From Aquisalinus luteolus (GTDB taxonomy: Bacteria > Pseudomonadota > Alphaproteobacteria > Caulobacterales > Parvularculaceae), in NCBI RefSeq assembly GCF_009712425.2, contig NZ_VCJR02000006.1, positions 1 to 64,000 on the forward strand: 64,000 nucleotides of DNA. The letters run 5' to 3'. The notes beneath the pieces were generated by a model. It had not been told where the DNA came from. It was given only the letters and a program-made list of their open reading frames with translations, and did no database searches. This document shows, piece by piece, positions 26,001 through 33,494 of the stretch (its first letter is position 1; every line of letters starts with the position of its first letter). The position numbers were made by a program, and so were the translations under genes.

Positions 26001-28580
26001 ACCCACTGGCTGATCGAGGCAAGCCGCAAGGGTGAGCCATGCATGGTCCTGCCGAACGTCTTGCTGGCCCATCACAAGCGCTCTGAAGAAGGTGGCCTGC
26101 CGGCGAAATACTATTTCTATTACTACCTGCGCAACTCGCTGGTTTTTGCGAGCCGCATCGGTGGTGAGCATCCAAATATCACCACATCACGCCTTCAGAG
26201 CGGGTTCATCTCTGCCTGGCTCGGCAAGATCGAACAGCGCGCGCCTGCCAAGCTTGCCCTTTACACCAAGCTAGCCGAACAGGCTCTCGCGGACGGTCGT
26301 GAAGATCGGACAGGACGCATCGATCTCATCGACCTTGAGCTGTCTACAGAAGCCTTGCCCGAAATGCGCGATGGCGATCTGGTCGCCTGTACCGCGCGTA
26401 TTGACGATGAGGCCCAGATTTCCGGTGTCGTGCACCTGTCCCGTCCAGTGCCGTATTCCTGTGTCATCTCTATTGTCAGTGCCGAGAAGATCATTGCGCA
26501 GGTCACGTGCAAGAAAGCTGGTAACGAGCAGGCGGAACAGTTCTTCAGTCACAAATTGCCGCTGCCGTTCCGTGACGGCAAGCCGCGCACATATGATTTC
26601 TATGTCAACCGCAGCCTGGAAGCGGATGCCCGGATCGTGAAGCGGCTGCCGCGTCCGGCGCCCGAGTACAAAGGGCGGATTGACGGGTTGCGTCAGTATT
26701 GTTGCGCCGGCTGGGTATGGAACAAGAACGACCCGGAAGAAAAGGTCATGGTCGAGCTGCTGCATAACGGCGAAGTCATTGGCCGCGGCATTGCAGATAT
26801 CTTCCGTCAGGACCTGTTGAAAAACAGTATCGGCGATGGTTGCGCCGCTTTCAATATCCGCTTGCCGAAGAAATTTTCCAGCGGGCAGAAGTATCGCATT
26901 CAGATGCGTATTGCCGGCGAGACTGAAATGCTCTTCGAGCGTGATGTCATTGACGGTGAGATTCAGGGCGGTGCCACACTCATGCCGCCAAAGGATGCGC
27001 TGGAAAGCCTGTTCTATAAACGCCACTTCTGGCTCGCCAAGCACGACCTGGAAGAGTTGCCTGTCGGCCGTTATATGAAAATGGTTCAGGACAGGCTCAT
27101 CGCCAAGCATGAAGGGCAGGCGCAGGATGCAAAAGTCAGCGTCATCATGCCGGCCTTCAATCGCGAGGAGACGATCGTCTCGGCGATAGAGTCCGTCCGT
27201 GGGCAGACTTATGAGAACTGGGAGTTGCTGGTCGTCGATGACGGCAGCAGCGACAGTACGGTAAAGACCGTACAGGCGCTAATGGATGAAACCGGTGACG
27301 AGCGTATCAAGCTCATCGTCATGCCGCGAAATGTCGGCGTTTCGGCTGCGCGCAATGCCGGGCTGAAACAGGCCGAAGGTGAGATGATCGCCTATCTCGA
27401 CAGTGACAATATCTGGTATCCGGAATTTCTCAGCGTCATGGCCGGTGAGCTGCTGAACAGCGTCGACAAGGCGCCGGCTGCCTATTGCGGGCAGCGTATC
27501 GTCCAGGTCTATGGTTTCGAAGACGAAAAGCACGAGGAGCTGATCGCGATCAGGACTGGTGAATTCCACCTGCCGCTGATGGAGAACCGCAATTTCATCG
27601 ACCTGAACTGCTACGTACACCGCAGGTCCATGTTCGAGAAGCATGGGGGCTTCAATGAGACCATGCGCCGTCTGGTCGACTGGGAAATGATCCTGCGTTA
27701 TGCGCGCGTGTCGCCGCCTCTTTATGTGCCGGTGCTTCTCAGTAACTACTATTTCGACCGCGCCGACAATCAGATCACGAAGCTGGAGAATTATGTCGAC
27801 AGCTTCGAATTGCTGAAACAATCGGCGGACCGCGATGCGGCTTCACAGGATGTGGCTGCGGTGAAAGAACTGCGACCGGTCGACATGGCGCTCATCTGTC
27901 CGGACTTCAAAGATGGCGACGCCTTGCGGCAGCGTATCACAGAACTGCTTGCCAGCGTCCGCGACGAAACAGATCTGCGTGTGCTGGTTCATGCCGATCC
28001 CGCCGTAAGCGAAGAGCTGCAGGACATGACGAGCGACAAGGTGGAGTTTGTCGTTCTGGAAGAAGATGGCTCGGGCAAGCCGGTTCAAGCCGGTGCCTAT
28101 ATCAGCGATGCATTTTCCCGCCGTCGGGCCGAGGCAGACATTGTGCTTGTCAATGAGACAGTCTTCCTCACCCAGGGCTGGCTTGAAGCTTACAACGAAG
28201 CGATGGCCGAGGCAGCAGATGGTGGCATCTTCATCAGCCGGTTCACGGTGAAGGGAAATGACCCGAACGCGTTGACCCATCAGCCATTCGCCAGCCGCGA
28301 GCGGGACATCTGTATCGCCCTGTCCGATCGCCAGAGAAACGTCGTCGATCCTTCGCTCAACAGAAAACTGGGTCTGGTCGAGGTTTCCGGGTTCACGCCT
28401 TTCTGTACCTATTTCAGGCGGGAAAGCGCCGAGCATCTGGTCAGTCTGGACGCATCCGATCTCGATCAGGGCAAGGCGTATGCGCAGATTATCACGTTTG
28501 TGCGCGATTACCTGCACCAGAAGGTCGTCTATTGCAGCCGGGTCAATGCATACCAGTTACCAGCCATCGGTGAGGGGTAA
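23016..28580 (+). CDS. Giant multidomain glycosyltransferase (GT4-like plus GT2 plus GT2)
   Basis: This is a 1854-residue protein. Residues 1-90 are acidic and low complexity. About 100-400 is a beta-rich, possibly carbohydrate-binding segment. About 423-770 is GT4-like (WTVHNTVSHD, FLGQLRPYKGIERL, MPYKKILTSGSLL). About 802-1085 is a rhamnosyltransferase-type GT2 (RTAVIILNYEHVDD, SNLGYAAGNNAAM, WILNPDMEVTPEA). About 1215-1330 is a beta domain (DGLRQYCCAGWVWNK). About 1371-1610 is a second GT2 (KVSVIMPAFNREETI, VVDDGSSDST, YLDSDNIWYP). About 1622-1854 resembles a degenerate glycosyltransferase half. It lacks signal and membrane segments. Several transferases in one chain could build a repeat unit in order. 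It lies after the rfb/sulfotransferase operon with its own leader. Confidence 0.85.
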   Translation: MPDGIVERTGDKSEVETLEDRGASSSDAVASTESDEGSDEDTFARSPLDDSGEPYGAVDAPAADDTVGGIASPNPVEAVSQSENSNLAKTSSAMDAHKCFPGGPVKIEPGTCHLGLNDVLSVEWKNADVPAGGEGVTARMTEVDDVECLEIKTPVTDGWVRLCCDIDRVSTQSLLAVRMLVRVTGDGPAEKCTLRSSLSRTKTSIGRRTGIAESAVNINAASGNWQEVWGVFLCGVEQEGWRIDLMVNLPEESVITFAAIDTYWFDADISQSLATVLKEEPVVSILPFKYHELKPKKLAGRTQSPAIFTSHSSISGLDVQGWLLTEADGEMVRLSANGKSVMVPVDKTVPIAEGVSVKCGFEASLTHLLGGSDSSLVCSLAGTPEYGFSEVALPAALRRLQTDEDEGDEVAEEIDAPVVDTKLFFFPDYSITNPYQTLMYRSMPTAASQPGTIDDAISELERPDAPNRVVMHLHWLNPLLAGAKTPAQAESMRRAFCDKLAYFIHLGGIVLWTVHNTVSHDAKFYDTERKLGQNVADLASKIHVHSATLLEELSEYYDLSEDKLVIQPHPNYVSHYPNYVSREASRRRLGLDENAKVFLFLGQLRPYKGIERLVRDFAAVQKKEPNAHLLIVGSPVFPYSAGTLKRKYQGYKNVQVIEGHVSNETMQWYYNACDFVVMPYKKILTSGSLLCAMSFSRPVIAPVMGMIPDLLKEGKSGFSFKPEDPEGLTKAMMKAAATTPAKAEEMQKKAFSTVEPLTWKKMGTALTKAIAQSHCFSLVKIPFDDGDRDCILMGQKFPPKKPARTAVIILNYEHVDDVQRLIGTLNDSTTQDFDIYVVDNYSPSLSEFDVAASFPSVHVLRLPSNLGYAAGNNAAMRLIRGLPYEFIWILNPDMEVTPEALEQHVQAAEEHKNISLFGGIICRGDDKKRVASAGGYISFEDGMSTGQMYAGEQVSVLPKEPYTVDFVTGASVFLRKPVLDKIGYIPEDYFLYFEETHWLIEASRKGEPCMVLPNVLLAHHKRSEEGGLPAKYYFYYYLRNSLVFASRIGGEHPNITTSRLQSGFISAWLGKIEQRAPAKLALYTKLAEQALADGREDRTGRIDLIDLELSTEALPEMRDGDLVACTARIDDEAQISGVVHLSRPVPYSCVISIVSAEKIIAQVTCKKAGNEQAEQFFSHKLPLPFRDGKPRTYDFYVNRSLEADARIVKRLPRPAPEYKGRIDGLRQYCCAGWVWNKNDPEEKVMVELLHNGEVIGRGIADIFRQDLLKNSIGDGCAAFNIRLPKKFSSGQKYRIQMRIAGETEMLFERDVIDGEIQGGATLMPPKDALESLFYKRHFWLAKHDLEELPVGRYMKMVQDRLIAKHEGQAQDAKVSVIMPAFNREETIVSAIESVRGQTYENWELLVVDDGSSDSTVKTVQALMDETGDERIKLIVMPRNVGVSAARNAGLKQAEGEMIAYLDSDNIWYPEFLSVMAGELLNSVDKAPAAYCGQRIVQVYGFEDEKHEELIAIRTGEFHLPLMENRNFIDLNCYVHRRSMFEKHGGFNETMRRLVDWEMILRYARVSPPLYVPVLLSNYYFDRADNQITKLENYVDSFELLKQSADRDAASQDVAAVKELRPVDMALICPDFKDGDALRQRITELLASVRDETDLRVLVHADPAVSEELQDMTSDKVEFVVLEEDGSGKPVQAGAYISDAFSRRRAEADIVLVNETVFLTQGWLEAYNEAMAEAADGGIFISRFTVKGNDPNALTHQPFASRERDICIALSDRQRNVVDPSLNRKLGLVEVSGFTPFCTYFRRESAEHLVSLDASDLDQGKAYAQIITFVRDYLHQKVVYCSRVNAYQLPAIGEG

Positions 28581-28773
28581 TCCTCTTCTGAAGGCTAGCC
28601 GCTGGCAAGGCGCAAACAGTGCCGGGCAGGCTAACCTTTTGGAAAGGCAAGCCTATTGCCATTGATCGCCCATGGAAAATGCCCTATCTGACGACCTGTT
28701 TTGGTATGGGACCTCTCGCAGGCGGGTAAGGCTGCTTGCCAGACATGAATTCGGATCTGAGTGGAAAGACAGT

Positions 28774-29400
28774 ATGATTAAATCGACCCTGCATATGGGA
28801 ATTATCGTGTCCGCATCTCTGGCTCTGGCGGCTTGTGGAAATGGCGGCAACGATGCTCCTTCTGAGCCAGTCAGTGCAGAGCCGGAGACTGAGATTGTTC
28901 AGGGCGACGACATGGCAGGTGTCAACGAGGATGTGGCAGGTGTCAGCTTTGATGGCCAATCCTTGATGCGCTACGAAATGGCTGACATGCCAAACGACTT
29001 CTCCGTTTTCATGACCCTGGCCAGCGCGTCCCGCGGGACGACTGATTTCTCCACTACGACACCGCAAATGCCAGCAGTCATCGGTGATATCGCCGTTTAC
29101 CAGCTCGATGACAGTTACTCGTTGCGGTTTGGCATGAGCGAGGAGCGCATTTATGTAGACGGCGCTACCACCAGTCAGGACATCCAGATCGACGTCGCCG
29201 CCGGAACAGGCATTACAGTTTATCGTAACGGTTCTGTTGTGCGAAGCCTTCAGTTGGCAGAGCCTATCGACCTCGACGGTCTTGTGGTTCTCGGGAAAGG
29301 TTTCCAGAGCCGTTTCTGGCGGGGAAGTGTTTCTGATTTCCGTATCGTTGGTTCTGACGGCGAGACATTGGTCAGCCTCGACCAGCTGGAAAGTCGCTAG
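28774..29400 (+). CDS. Lipoprotein with LamG-like domain
   Basis: This is a 208-residue protein. The N-terminus has a short hydrophobic stretch and lipobox LALAAC, so it is probably lipidated. A Glu/Pro/Ser-rich linker follows. The C-terminal part has a concanavalin-A/LamG pattern: VYRNGSVVRSLQLAE, then LVVLGKGFQSRFWRGSVSDFRIV. Such domains bind sugars or other surface ligands. The ATG at 28774 was chosen because it starts the signal peptide and has GGAAAG upstream; the 34 codons before it are not signal-like. It is followed by a strong terminator. Function is unknown. Confidence 0.7.
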   Translation: MIKSTLHMGIIVSASLALAACGNGGNDAPSEPVSAEPETEIVQGDDMAGVNEDVAGVSFDGQSLMRYEMADMPNDFSVFMTLASASRGTTDFSTTTPQMPAVIGDIAVYQLDDSYSLRFGMSEERIYVDGATTSQDIQIDVAAGTGITVYRNGSVVRSLQLAEPIDLDGLVVLGKGFQSRFWRGSVSDFRIVGSDGETLVSLDQLESR

Positions 29401-29440
29401 GATCGGGTTGTGGCTTTCGCTTTTCAATCTACCCCATACA

Positions 29441-29472
29441 AAAAAAGCCGCACAATCGTGCGGCTTTTTTTT
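29441..29472. terminator. Strong bidirectional intrinsic terminator
   Basis: A perfect GCCGCAC/GTGCGGC stem (29447-29453 and 29458-29464) has a 4-base loop AATC. It is flanked by a run of A on the left and eight T on the right. It ends the lipoprotein gene on the plus strand and the DUF442/carbonic anhydrase pair on the minus strand. Confidence 0.93.
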
Positions 29473-29493
29473 GGTACCACCTTCAGGCCATTA

Positions 29494-29931
29494 TCAATGA
29501 CGGTGGGTCGATAGCTGTTCCAGCGTCTGCCTGTGACCGGAAAGGTCATAGCCGCCCTTCGCCGCGTCGGCGATGATCTCGTCGGCATTGCCACCGCGAT
29601 GGGCAAGGGCGAAGGCGCGCAGCGTGGTCGAGCGCGTGCCTGTCCGGCAGAAGCCGAGGACCTTCTGATGGCCGTCCGTGGCGTCATCGAAGGCATTCAG
29701 GTCGGCATGGGAAATACCTGCCCGCCCGATGGGGATTTCCCGATAGTCGATTCCGGCCTCGCTGGCGGCGGCGGCGATTTCGGCTGCGGCAGGCTGACCC
29801 GCTTCCTCACCGTCGGGGCGGTTGTTGATGATCAGGTCAAATCCCTGTTCTGCGGCCCGTTTCACGTCGTCAGCATCAAGCTGCGGCGCGGCATAGAAAT
29901 CGTCGGTGATACGGATGAACTTGTCGGACAT
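29494..29931 (-). CDS. DUF442/TIGR01244-type phosphatase-like protein
   Basis: This 145-residue protein has the dual-specificity-phosphatase-like fold of the beta-lactamase-hydrolase-like N-domain family. FDLIINNRPDGEE is the family's N-terminal signature, YREIPIGRAGIS the middle, and LGFCRTGTRSTTL the P-loop with the Cys-x5-Arg catalytic pattern. These proteins are often called sulfur transferases or phosphatases, and the true substrate is not settled. It lies 12 bases after the carbonic anhydrase gene and is probably cotranscribed with it. It is cytoplasmic. Confidence 0.85.
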   Translation of the reverse strand: MSDKFIRITDDFYAAPQLDADDVKRAAEQGFDLIINNRPDGEEAGQPAAAEIAAAASEAGIDYREIPIGRAGISHADLNAFDDATDGHQKVLGFCRTGTRSTTLRAFALAHRGGNADEIIADAAKGGYDLSGHRQTLEQLSTHRH

Positions 29932-29943
29932 GATTTACTCCGT

Positions 29944-30579
29944 TCAGTCGCTGATCTGTTCGAACTTCCCGGTTTCCGGATCGCGCAGCTTCAGGCTGCC
30001 CTCATAGACCGAGTACCATAGTCCGTGCAGGGACAGTTTCGAGGCTTCCACGCGATCACGCACGATCGGGAATGTCATCAGGTTCTTCAGCGACACTTCG
30101 ATTGTCCGGTATTCGCCGAGGCGCTGGCGCGCTTCATCAGACCCGTTGGGCAGTTCGCGCTCAACCGCTTCGCGGGCAGGGGCTGCAAGCTCGACCCAGG
30201 ACGGAATGAAGTCGCCGGTCACATTTCCGCTCGGCGCATGCAGGCACGCATTCACCCCGCCGCAAAGACCGTGTCCCATGACAATGATATGGGAAACATT
30301 CAGGGCGGTAACGGCAAATTCCAGCCCGGCGGATACGCCGTGCAGGCCCTGGTCGGGCATATAGGGCGGCACCAGGGCTGCGACATTGCGCAATACGAAC
30401 AGCTCACCGGGTCCGGCAGCGAAGATGACGGAAGGGTCAACGCGGCTGTCGGCGCAGGCGATGATCAGCGTGTCGGGGTTCTGGCCCTCGGCAAAACGCA
30501 AGTATTTTTCTGCTAGCGGAGCATACTGTTCCTGACGGAACGTGCGGTATCCATCGACCAGTTTTTGAGGAATCCCCAT
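29944..30579 (-). CDS. Beta-class carbonic anhydrase
   Basis: This 211-residue enzyme interconverts CO2 and bicarbonate. Zn ligands are visible in IIACADSRVDPS (Cys and the Asp-Arg dyad) and in MGHGLCGGVNAC (His and Cys). The start at 30579 has AGGA upstream. An upstream in-frame extension would run through tRNA-Pro and is rejected. It is close to can/cynT-type enzymes by motif. It heads a two-gene run with the DUF442 protein, whose role with it is unknown. Confidence 0.95.
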   Translation of the reverse strand: MGIPQKLVDGYRTFRQEQYAPLAEKYLRFAEGQNPDTLIIACADSRVDPSVIFAAGPGELFVLRNVAALVPPYMPDQGLHGVSAGLEFAVTALNVSHIIVMGHGLCGGVNACLHAPSGNVTGDFIPSWVELAAPAREAVERELPNGSDEARQRLGEYRTIEVSLKNLMTFPIVRDRVEASKLSLHGLWYSVYEGSLKLRDPETGKFEQISD

Positions 30580-30604
30580 AATCCTAAACTCCTTTTTGAG
30601 GAGA

Positions 30605-30681
30605 TGGTCGGAGTGGCGAGATTCGAACTCACGACCCCTGCCTCCCGAAGACAGTGCTCTACCAGGCTGAGCTACACTCCG
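30605..30681 (-). tRNA. tRNA-Pro (anticodon CGG)
   Basis: A complete cloverleaf on the minus strand. The acceptor arms CGGAGTG/CACTCCG pair. The anticodon loop is TTCGGGA, giving anticodon CGG, which reads CCG. The T-loop is TTCGAAT, and the 3' CCA is encoded. It lies just upstream of the carbonic anhydrase gene and is possibly in the same transcript. Confidence 0.96.
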
Positions 30682-30830
30682 ACGAAGCGTCGATATAGCG
30701 TCCGGCAACAATCATTGCAAACGGTTTTCTTCATATGGTCAATGACCCGGTGAAGTCGGTGCGTGGACTTATCCCCGCCGCTTGCGCGAGGCGTATGATC
30801 GACGCCCGATCCAGCAAGTCCGAGGTAAGA

Positions 30831-32789
30831 ATGTCCGAGAGTGAAAGACTGTCCCTGCCATATATGGCGTCCGGCCAGGCGCAAAAGCATGTGACCCATA
30901 ATGAAGCGCTGCGCAGGCTCGATGCCCTGGTGCAGGCAAGCGTGAAGTCGCGCCAGGTTGATGAGCCGCCCGCCAGCCCCTCTGCCGGCGATGGTTATCT
31001 GCTGCCTGAGGCTGTCTCGGGAGACTGGACTGGCAAGGGGGGCATGATCGCCGTCTGGCAGGATGGCGCCTGGGCATATCTTGCGGCTGCTACGGGCTTT
31101 CGGATTTTCGTGGAGGATGAAGCTGCATTACTGGTTAGGGCTGAGGAGGGCTGGCAGCGCGTGGCGCCCCTTCCAAACCCTGTCGATCTTGTCGGGATCA
31201 ACACCAGCGCGAGCCTGCCCAACAGGCTGGCAATCAAATCGGACGCCGTCCTGTTCAGCCATGACGATGTCACCCCCGGCACCGGCAGCATCCGGCACAC
31301 GCTGAACCGGCAGGGGGACACCGATACGGCGAGCCTTGTGCTGCAGAGTGGATATAGCGGGCGAGCAGAACTGGGGCTGGTCGGCGACAGCGATTTCAGC
31401 GTGCGCGTTTCCGCCGATGGCAGCGCCTGGCAGGATGCGATACGGATCGATCCGGCTGATGGCGTCGCACGTTTCCGCGGCAGCAGCATCGCGGAAATAA
31501 GCGAGGCTTTTGCCCGGCTTTACGAGTCCAAGCGCCATTTCCGCGAAGGCAATATCGCAAAGACACGCTCCGTCAGCCTTGCCAGCAATGCGGCGAGCGG
31601 CAGCACGCTGGTGCTGGCCTCCGCCGCCGACGCGAACATGCTTTTCATCGACGGCTCCTACGTAAAGACCCTATCGTTGGGGGAAATGTTCCACGGTGCC
31701 TATCCGGCCGGTACGCGTATCGAGACGGGTCATGGCCATACGGGCGTCAGCGCGATGACCGGCGGCCCGATGCCGCTGGGGCACGAGGCGCTGGCCGGCA
31801 CACTGTTCCTGCTGTTTGCCTTTCGAGGTTCGGACAGCGGGTATGTCGGGCGTGTTCATGTCGCGGCAGGTTCCGTGCCTGCCATCGTGACACTGTATGA
31901 CGGCACGGGCAGCACCATTATCGATGGTCCGGTGGAGCTTGGCGCCTTCGAGCGAGCCCAGCTGACGGTAAATGCCAATGCGGAATTCCGGCTCGTATCG
32001 GACCAGCCAGTTTTTGCGGCGATTTCATCCTTCGACGATGTCAGGGATTATCGCCTGCTTCATGCTCCTGATACGGAGCTTATCGGCTGGAACAGGAATG
32101 CAAGGGTGTCCGCCCTTTATGCAGGCACGACGGTCGACTGGTACAGGCGTAGCGGTGAAAGCGGCAGTTTCGTCGTGTCGCCCGGCAGTCCGGTCAACCT
32201 GTTCGAGATATCAGGCGCAGGGGACAATACGGGGTATGAGCAGGCCGGTGCGATCATCCTTCGGGCGGACGGGCCGATCAGTGCGTTGTCGGGTGCTGAC
32301 GGTGCGGGCTTCGATGCGACGGCCTATCAGTCCGTCTCGTCACTCGGCCAGCGCTTCGCAGTGCCACTTGCCACGGGAACCAGCAGCAATACGGCTGAAT
32401 CCTGCATTGCAGTCGCCAGTCCCTATGAGGGCACGGCGCGCATACATGCATCGGACGGGACACTGGTTCACGAGATGGCGATCACGCGCAACACTTCGCC
32501 CGCGGCGACGGCATCCGATCAGCTTTTTCCGGCAAGTGCGCTGTTCAATCCCGCGACCCATCTGGGCTCAGGCATGAGCTTCGGTCCTGGCGGCTATGTC
32601 GATTGCGACGTGCCTGCGTATGTGGTGCTGAATTCGATGGGGGATTCGACGATCTACACCGAGGGAGACGAGATCGTGCTGGCGGGTATCGTGCCTGATG
32701 TCATCAAGTGTGAATTGACCCGTGATGATGCAGGTCTGATCCGCCGCCGCGAGGTAACAGGCGGCTCAGGCATGTGGGTCATCGCCTGA
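30831..32789 (+). CDS. DUF2793 domain protein (phage-tail-like)
   Basis: This is a 652-residue protein. LSLPYMASGQAQKHVTHNEALRRLDALVQ-like sequence (residues about 8-36) is the DUF2793 signature, known from gene transfer agent and phage tail-associated proteins of alphaproteobacteria. SGDWTGKGGMIAVWQDGAW (about 63-83) continues it. The remaining 500 residues are rich in Gly, Ala, Ser and Thr, like a beta-rich fibre or receptor-binding domain. The start at 30831 (MSESERLSLPY) has GAGG upstream. No other phage or gene transfer agent genes are present, so it is an orphan. It is close to a tRNA gene, a common integration site. Confidence 0.75.
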   Translation: MSESERLSLPYMASGQAQKHVTHNEALRRLDALVQASVKSRQVDEPPASPSAGDGYLLPEAVSGDWTGKGGMIAVWQDGAWAYLAAATGFRIFVEDEAALLVRAEEGWQRVAPLPNPVDLVGINTSASLPNRLAIKSDAVLFSHDDVTPGTGSIRHTLNRQGDTDTASLVLQSGYSGRAELGLVGDSDFSVRVSADGSAWQDAIRIDPADGVARFRGSSIAEISEAFARLYESKRHFREGNIAKTRSVSLASNAASGSTLVLASAADANMLFIDGSYVKTLSLGEMFHGAYPAGTRIETGHGHTGVSAMTGGPMPLGHEALAGTLFLLFAFRGSDSGYVGRVHVAAGSVPAIVTLYDGTGSTIIDGPVELGAFERAQLTVNANAEFRLVSDQPVFAAISSFDDVRDYRLLHAPDTELIGWNRNARVSALYAGTTVDWYRRSGESGSFVVSPGSPVNLFEISGAGDNTGYEQAGAIILRADGPISALSGADGAGFDATAYQSVSSLGQRFAVPLATGTSSNTAESCIAVASPYEGTARIHASDGTLVHEMAITRNTSPAATASDQLFPASALFNPATHLGSGMSFGPGGYVDCDVPAYVVLNSMGDSTIYTEGDEIVLAGIVPDVIKCELTRDDAGLIRRREVTGGSGMWVIA

Positions 32790-32805
32790 GCCGCAATAAT
32801 GTTTT
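32761..32805 (+). terminator. Terminator overlapping the end of the DUF2793 gene
   Basis: The 11-base arms GCGGCTCAGGC (32761-32771) and GCCTGAGCCGC (32784-32794) are perfectly complementary with a 12-base loop. An A/T-rich AATAATGTTTTATT follows. The stop codon TGA (32787-32789) lies inside the right arm, so terminating ribosomes may disrupt the hairpin. Confidence 0.75.
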
Positions 32806-33373
32806 ATTCGCCGATTTCGTAGCTGATACCTGCAACAACGACGTCGCCATAGGCACCCGGCAGGATGCCGATATAGTCCGTAGCCGTCTGATCGTCAGCT
32901 GGAACCGGATAGGTGAAGCTGTAATCCTGCATGTCTTCGGACAGTTCGAATTCCTGCCAGCCGCTATTGCCGACCCGGTTGGTGGAATAGGCAACGCGCA
33001 TAGTGGAGCCGGCATCGCCTGCTGCACGCACGGTGATTGTCACCGGCTTGCCGGATACCGCTGCCGCGACGTCTTCGCTGACTTCGATGCTTGCGCCGCC
33101 GGTCTCTGCACCGGCGGAAGCTGTTGCCGACGTGCCGGAAAGGCTGACGCCCTTGTCAGCCCGTGAGACAGTTACCCATTCTCGGCCAGTCAGCATATCG
33201 GCATCGGCCGGGAAGTTGGCGAGCACAGTGCCAGCCATGGGGGCCATGACCGGTGTACTTGCCGCCGGGGTCGTGGTGTCCGGAGTTGTCGTGGAAGTGG
33301 TCTGCGTATCGTCACCGCCGCCGCAGGCTACAAGCGCAAGGCTGAGCGCCCCGAAAACAATCGTGTTTTTCAT
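32804..33373 (-). CDS. Small lipoprotein, possible carbohydrate-binding
   Basis: This is a 189-residue protein. The signal LSLALVAC with Gly-Gly-Gly following the Cys is a clear lipobox. A Thr/Pro/Ala linker (TTSTTTPDTTTPAAS) follows. The C-terminal 120 residues are beta-rich (WQEFELSEDMQDYSFTYPV) and end in a strand-like VVVAGISYEIGE, the pattern of a carbohydrate-binding or jelly-roll module. Surface or periplasmic location is expected. It is convergent with the DUF2793 gene with only 14 bases between. No function is recognised. Confidence 0.7.
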   Translation of the reverse strand: MKNTIVFGALSLALVACGGGDDTQTTSTTTPDTTTPAASTPVMAPMAGTVLANFPADADMLTGREWVTVSRADKGVSLSGTSATASAGAETGGASIEVSEDVAAAVSGKPVTITVRAAGDAGSTMRVAYSTNRVGNSGWQEFELSEDMQDYSFTYPVPADDQTATDYIGILPGAYGDVVVAGISYEIGE

Positions 33374-33494
33374 AGACTTTCACTCTCTCTAGAAATGTCT
33401 TTACCAATCAAAGTCTTAAACGCGCGATGACCCCAAATCAAGATCGGTATCCATGAGTTTTTGGTCATAAACGCGTGTAGTTCACGTGCATTTA

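Noticed and set aside
30582-30711. N-terminal extension of carbonic anhydrase
   Set aside because: The extension is translation of the tRNA-Pro gene, so the start is 30579.
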